37,678 nt of DNA. It comes from JAKPRU01 sp029568995. Its GTDB lineage: Bacteria > Hinthialibacterota > Hinthialibacteria > Hinthialibacterales > JAKPRU01. Positions within the stretch are counted from its first letter, which is position 1. Every line of letters begins with the position of its first letter. The stretch lies in the NCBI GenBank assembly GCA_035430965.1, contig DAOMHQ010000028.1, positions 1 through 37,678 on the forward strand. The letters are read 5' to 3'. Under the pieces are notes generated by a model, which did not search any database, had not been told where the DNA came from, and worked only from the letters and a program-made list of their open reading frames with translations. Shown one piece after another: positions 34,495 to 37,678 of the stretch. Both the position numbers and the translations under genes were made by a program.

Positions 34495-34511
34495 AGCAAC
34501 ACCTATGCCAA
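34495..34511 (-). promoter_or_regulatory. Sigma54 (-24/-12) promoter for the flagellar operon
   Basis: On the minus strand the sequence is TTGGCATAGGTGTTGCT. It has GG and GC dinucleotides with exactly 10 bases between them and fits TTGGCAC-N5-TTGCW with two mismatches. Expected start near 34484 gives a leader of about 41 bases to flgF. Sigma54 control of rod/ring genes is common in flagellated bacteria. Confidence 0.65.
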
Positions 34512-34570
34512 TCCGTTCTGTCCAGCCAACCTGTCAGTAACCACTTGAATCACAAGGAGTTGGATATATA

Positions 34571-35101
34571 ATGTCTCTGCGTGTGGTGTCGGCAAACAAG
34601 AGACAAGCCAGGAACTTCTTTCCACCTGTGGTAGGATCTTCCGGGGGTACGAATGTGAACCGATTTTACGTGTTTGGATTCAACGAAAGGCCCATCCTGG
34701 GCGAGGGTTGGTATGACCTGGAACGGCTGGGCGACGGACCACCGTTTCGGGCCACGTCCGGCAAGGCTACACTGATCCTGCCGAAATTCGACCTGCGAGA
34801 ACTGGTACTGATCTGTTGTGCGCAAACGAAAATCACGGGCGAACCGCTCCAGGTGGATTTGATCGATCCGCGCAGACAGGTCACCCAAATGGAAATTTCT
34901 TCGGACGCGTGGCACATTCGACGGTATGTCCCTCCGGAACCGGGACAATCGCTGGAATATCTGGAGATTTTTGTGAGAAATCCGTGGTCGCCGAACCGTC
35001 TTCTGGGATCGCCGGATCGCAGGCGATTGGGACTTTTCGTGTCGGCGATCCGGCTTTGTCTGGTGGAGGACGGGGGGAAATGGGACGAATGGGACAGATA
35101 G
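34571..35101 (+). CDS. Beta-sandwich-like protein of unknown function
   Basis: A 176-residue soluble protein without a signal peptide. Its pattern, FGFNERPILGEGWYDLERLGDGPPFRATSGKATLILP, strands, then SPDRRRLGLFVSAIRL near 150-165, resembles small all-beta modules sometimes fused to glycosyltransferases; I know no named function. AGGAG lies about 11 bases before the ATG. The last codons (KWDEWDR) come from a 9-nt tandem repeat that spans the gene end, so the original C-terminus may have been different. The matrixin gene follows closely. Confidence 0.65.
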   Translation: MSLRVVSANKRQARNFFPPVVGSSGGTNVNRFYVFGFNERPILGEGWYDLERLGDGPPFRATSGKATLILPKFDLRELVLICCAQTKITGEPLQVDLIDPRRQVTQMEISSDAWHIRRYVPPEPGQSLEYLEIFVRNPWSPNRLLGSPDRRRLGLFVSAIRLCLVEDGGKWDEWDR

Positions 35102-35110
35102 GACCCATGG
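35080..35110. repeat. Tandem 9-nt repeat (ATGGGACNN) over a gene end
   Basis: ATGGGACGA, ATGGGACAG, ATAGGACCC, ATGG: units of 9 bases. Covers the last codons and stop of the beta-sandwich gene and a possible ATG (35107) for the protease. Confidence 0.55.
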
Positions 35111-35139
35111 AAATACCGAGTGGTCTTGGACGGATATTG

Positions 35140-36309
35140 ATGAATTTGCAGATGGTTGTCAGGCGCATGGGATGGATCTTTGCATTTCTCAGTGTGCTGC
35201 CGACCGGATTGGTGGAAGCGGGTGGATTCCAGGTAACGGACTCCGGCGATCCGGTTCATTGGGATACACACGGCGGCAAAATCTTTTACCGAGTGGATCA
35301 GGGGCCTCTCGGCCCCTTTTCCAACGCCGAAGCGGTCGAGCAGGTTCGAATGGCTTTTCGGATCTGGCAATCCGTGCCGACCTCCACTGTATCGTTCCAG
35401 CATGACGGTTTTCTTGGCGACGATGTGTCGGACGAGAATGCCCACGAACATCTGCAAATCCCTGCCGATGATATCAATCCTGTGGTTCTGGACACGGACG
35501 GGCTGATTATTGACTTGCTGCAGGGGGTTGGCGCACGATACACCTATTTGGGAATTACCCAGTCGTATGTGGAGACCGGGGGAAGAATCATCGGAGCGGA
35601 CATCATCATTAACGGGATGAACTGCGCATCGGGAGAACAGGGCAAACAGGCGCTCCTGGCGACCATTGTCCATGAGGTTGGGCATTTTCTCGGATTGAGC
35701 CATAGCCAACTGAATCATTCGTTCTGGAATGATGGGGACACAGAAAACGATCGGTATCTACCCACCATGTTTCCCATTCGTTCGGACGATGACTCCAGCC
35801 TTGCCGACCTGAATCCGGATGATATCTTTTCCCTGTCCTGGCTGTATCCGGCGGACAGTTTCTGGTCGTCAATGGGGGGAATTGCCGGAACCGTCATCCG
35901 CCGGTCCGGGTATCCGGTCCAGGGGGCAAGCGTTATGGCACGGAAAATGGACGATCCCTACATGACGGCGATCAGTTGTGTGTCCGACTTCTTGATTGGG
36001 GGAACCGGTGAGTTTGAAATCTACGGGCTTCCGTACGGGTTGTACAAAGTCGAGGTCGAGCCGATCAACCCGTTGTTTCATGGAAGCGCAGCAGTCGGCC
36101 CCTTCGCGGAAAATCCGTATTCGGAATCGTTTGTCGATCCCATCCTACCGGAGTGCTACAACGGGCCTCGAGAAAGCAGCGATCCGGCGACAGACGATCC
36201 GAAAGATTTCGAGGCGGTTCAAGTGGAACTCGGAGAAACTACCGAGGTGGAAATCATCGCAAACGAAGGACAGGTGGGGGTAGGCGGATGGGCTATTCAC
36301 CAACCCTGA
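35140..36309 (+). CDS. Secreted matrixin-type zinc metalloprotease
   Basis: A 389-residue exported protease. Starting at ATG 35140 gives a clean signal peptide (MNLQMVVRRMGWIFAFLSVL, cleavage near VEA-GG); ATG 35107 is an alternative and the longer open frame from 34816 overlaps the upstream gene. The zinc motif is HEVGHFLGLSH (three His, one catalytic Glu), followed by a Met-turn-like PTMFP about 33 residues later, together diagnostic of matrixin/metzincin peptidases. The C-terminal part (about 250-310) looks like a carboxypeptidase regulatory-like or prealbumin-like beta domain (GTVIRRSGYPVQGASVMA, GEFEIYGLPYGLYKVEV). No propeptide Cys switch was recognised. Substrate unknown. Confidence 0.88.
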   Translation: MNLQMVVRRMGWIFAFLSVLPTGLVEAGGFQVTDSGDPVHWDTHGGKIFYRVDQGPLGPFSNAEAVEQVRMAFRIWQSVPTSTVSFQHDGFLGDDVSDENAHEHLQIPADDINPVVLDTDGLIIDLLQGVGARYTYLGITQSYVETGGRIIGADIIINGMNCASGEQGKQALLATIVHEVGHFLGLSHSQLNHSFWNDGDTENDRYLPTMFPIRSDDDSSLADLNPDDIFSLSWLYPADSFWSSMGGIAGTVIRRSGYPVQGASVMARKMDDPYMTAISCVSDFLIGGTGEFEIYGLPYGLYKVEVEPINPLFHGSAAVGPFAENPYSESFVDPILPECYNGPRESSDPATDDPKDFEAVQVELGETTEVEIIANEGQVGVGGWAIHQP

Positions 36310-36366
36310 GCCATACTCAAGCGAGTCGTTCGACAGGGAAAGAACAAACCGTCGGGAGGCTGTGAC

Positions 36367-36669
36367 ATGGAAATCAGCGTGACAAACCGAGGCGGAGAAA
36401 TCACACCCGACTTGCAGGAACATCTGGATAAGAAACTGAGAAAACTGGAAAGGATCTCCGGGGTGATTTCGGAGATGCACGTCGTGATCGTATACGAGCG
36501 TCCGGACCGGCGGGTAGAAGTATCCGCCCATGCATACGGACAGGACCTGTTTGCCGAGGAACGGGGCGAGGATTTGCCGACCTGCATTGATGTTGCCCTG
36601 GAAAGACTGGTCAAGCAGGTCAAAAAACGGAAGGGACGGGTCACGGACCATACGCCTCACCCGCATTGA
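36367..36669 (+). CDS. hpf: Short ribosome hibernation promoting factor (HPF/RaiA)
   Basis: A 100-residue protein of the short HPF/YfiA family, which binds 30S subunits and silences ribosomes in stationary phase or stress. Pattern: MEISVTNRGGEITPDLQEHLDKKLRKLERI, AHVVIV-like strand, VSAHAYGQDLFAEERGEDLPTCIDVALERLVKQVKKRKGR. The basic end is typical. GGGAGG is 7 bases before the ATG. The long-form C-terminal dimerisation domain is absent. It is followed by pta with a 45-base gap, possibly as one unit. Confidence 0.93.
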   Translation: MEISVTNRGGEITPDLQEHLDKKLRKLERISGVISEMHVVIVYERPDRRVEVSAHAYGQDLFAEERGEDLPTCIDVALERLVKQVKKRKGRVTDHTPHPH

Positions 36670-36714
36670 AGGCCATAATGAACCACCCACTATAGAACAA
36701 GGGAGCTACGCTCA

Positions 36715-37678
36715 ATGCCACACCCACTCGATATCATTAAGGAAAACGCGAGAGCCAATCGGCAGCGCATTGTCCTGCCGGAAACGGAAGATGCTCGGAC
36801 TATCCAGGCGGCGGCCACTGCGCTGCAGGAACAGATCGCAGATGTCATCCTGATCGGGAATCCGGATGCGATGCAGGCGCTTGCCAAGAAGGAGAACGTG
36901 TCGATCTCAGGGGCCAAGTTGTGGGACCCCGCTGCCAATCCCGACCGGGATCAATGGATAGAGGCCCTCTATGAGAAACGGAAACAGAAGGGCATGACCC
37001 AAGAGGAAGCGGCGGAGTTGATGAAAGACCCGCTATACCTGGGCGCGATGATGGTCAACCAGGGAGGCGCCGACGGCATGGTGGCGGGCGCGATCACGGC
37101 GACCAGCAAGGTAGTCCGAACCAGCCTTCATGTCATCGGATCGAAGAAGGGAATCAAGACGGTTTCCTCCTGCTTCATGATGGTTCTACCGGACAGCCCG
37201 TTTGGAATCAACAGCACGTTGATGTATGGGGATTGTGGCGTGGTTCCCGATCCGACAGCGGAGCAGCTGGCGGACATTGCGATGGCGACGGCGGGTTCCA
37301 CCGTGGCGCTGCTTCGCGCGGAACCCATTGTGGCCATGCTGTCGTTCTCCACATACGGCAGCGCAGAGCATCCTCGTATCGACAAGGTTCGGGAAGCCTT
37401 GCGGATCGTGCGGGAAAAAGATCCCCAGCTGAAGATCGACGGGGAACTGCAGGGCGATGCGGCCCTCATCCCGGAGATCGCAAAACGGAAATGCCCCGAC
37501 AGCACCGTCGCGGGCAGAGCGAATACCCTCATTTTCCCGGACCTGGATTCGGGAAACATCGCTTACAAACTGACGGAGCGTCTCGCACACGCGGAAGCGT
37601 ATGGACCACTGCTGCAGGGATTTGCCAAGCCGGTCAACGACCTTTCGCGGGGATGCTGCGCTCGGGATATCGCCAATG
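36715..37678 (+). CDS. pta: Phosphate acetyltransferase (incomplete at window end)
   Basis: 321 residues are visible of the short-form Pta, which converts acetyl-CoA and phosphate to acetyl phosphate. It begins MPHPLDIIKENARANRQRIVLPETEDARTIQAA and has GADGMVAGAITATSKVVRTSL and FGINSTLMYGDCGVVPDPTAEQLADIA, all typical of the PTA_PTB family. GGGAG lies 9 bases upstream of ATG 36715. The window cuts it at KPVNDLSRGCCARDIAN, which should be about 10-15 residues from the C-terminus. It lacks the N-terminal DRTGG/BioD-like part of the long Pta form. Confidence 0.93.
   Translation, partial: MPHPLDIIKENARANRQRIVLPETEDARTIQAAATALQEQIADVILIGNPDAMQALAKKENVSISGAKLWDPAANPDRDQWIEALYEKRKQKGMTQEEAAELMKDPLYLGAMMVNQGGADGMVAGAITATSKVVRTSLHVIGSKKGIKTVSSCFMMVLPDSPFGINSTLMYGDCGVVPDPTAEQLADIAMATAGSTVALLRAEPIVAMLSFSTYGSAEHPRIDKVREALRIVREKDPQLKIDGELQGDAALIPEIAKRKCPDSTVAGRANTLIFPDLDSGNIAYKLTERLAHAEAYGPLLQGFAKPVNDLSRGCCARDIAN

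Noticed and set aside
34816..35139. N-terminal extension of the matrixin-type protease
   Set aside because: It would overlap the upstream gene by almost 290 bases in another frame and bury the signal peptide.

Overview
The window reads as a chromosome segment of a flagellated, double-membraned (Gram-negative) bacterium. The evidence is P-ring and L-ring flagellar genes, several lipoproteins and a type IV-type prepilin. It is moderately GC-rich, coding-dense and rich in short intergenic repeats. The mix of a GH106-like glycosidase, hybrid kinases, ECF sigma/FecR, a prepilin-type protein and repeat families of the type common in environmental genomes suggests a poorly cultivated lineage. I cannot assign a phylum from sequence reading alone.

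Layout. (1) 120-3128 (-) is a secreted alpha-L-rhamnosidase-like enzyme, followed by a repeat-filled gap with a 141-bp inverted-repeat element. (2) 3631-8849 (+) is a signalling run: solute-binding lipoprotein, receiver-PP2C phosphatase, a relic copy of the phosphatase 3' end, a helical unknown protein and a PAS hybrid histidine kinase. (3) 8846-12340 holds a membrane transglutaminase/TPR protein (-) and a second PAS hybrid kinase (+) behind a near-consensus sigma70 promoter. (4) 12553-16127 (-) holds a lipoprotein, an ECF sigma factor, a FecR-type anti-sigma factor and a prepilin-like protein whose start lies in a repeat. (5) 16326-19970 (+) holds a stand-alone IMP cyclohydrolase, a receiver-HATPase protein and, behind a leader that ends in a terminator hairpin, a tight DRTGG / CBS-HATPase / DRTGG operon. 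(6) 20024-23564 (-) holds a coiled-coil TPR protein and an Fe3+/thiamine-type fused ABC permease. (7) 23661-28199 (+) holds a three-gene sugar ABC importer without its ATPase, then a DegT-family aminotransferase. (8) 28240-34443 (-) is the flagellar operon flgF-flgG-flgA-flgH-flgI-flgJ-flgN behind a well-matched sigma54 promoter. (9) 34571-37678 (+) holds a beta-sandwich-like protein, a secreted matrixin-type metalloprotease, short HPF and phosphotransacetylase, which runs off the window end.

How the parts may work together. A PP2C phosphatase with a receiver domain and two HATPase anti-sigma-type proteins, one with a receiver and one with CBS domains, suggest a partner-switching network wired to phosphorelay and metabolite signals. 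No STAS antagonist or SigB-type sigma factor is in the window, so any partners lie elsewhere. The ECF/FecR pair is a separate surface-signal route.

The most unusual features are repeats that have entered coding starts. A compound repeat sits in frame inside the signal-peptide region of FlgH. A 112-bp inverted repeat forms the 5' end of the prepilin reading frame and supplies a ribosome-binding site and GTG. Others are the lone PurH cyclohydrolase domain, the duplicated phosphatase tail and the DRTGG operon leader.
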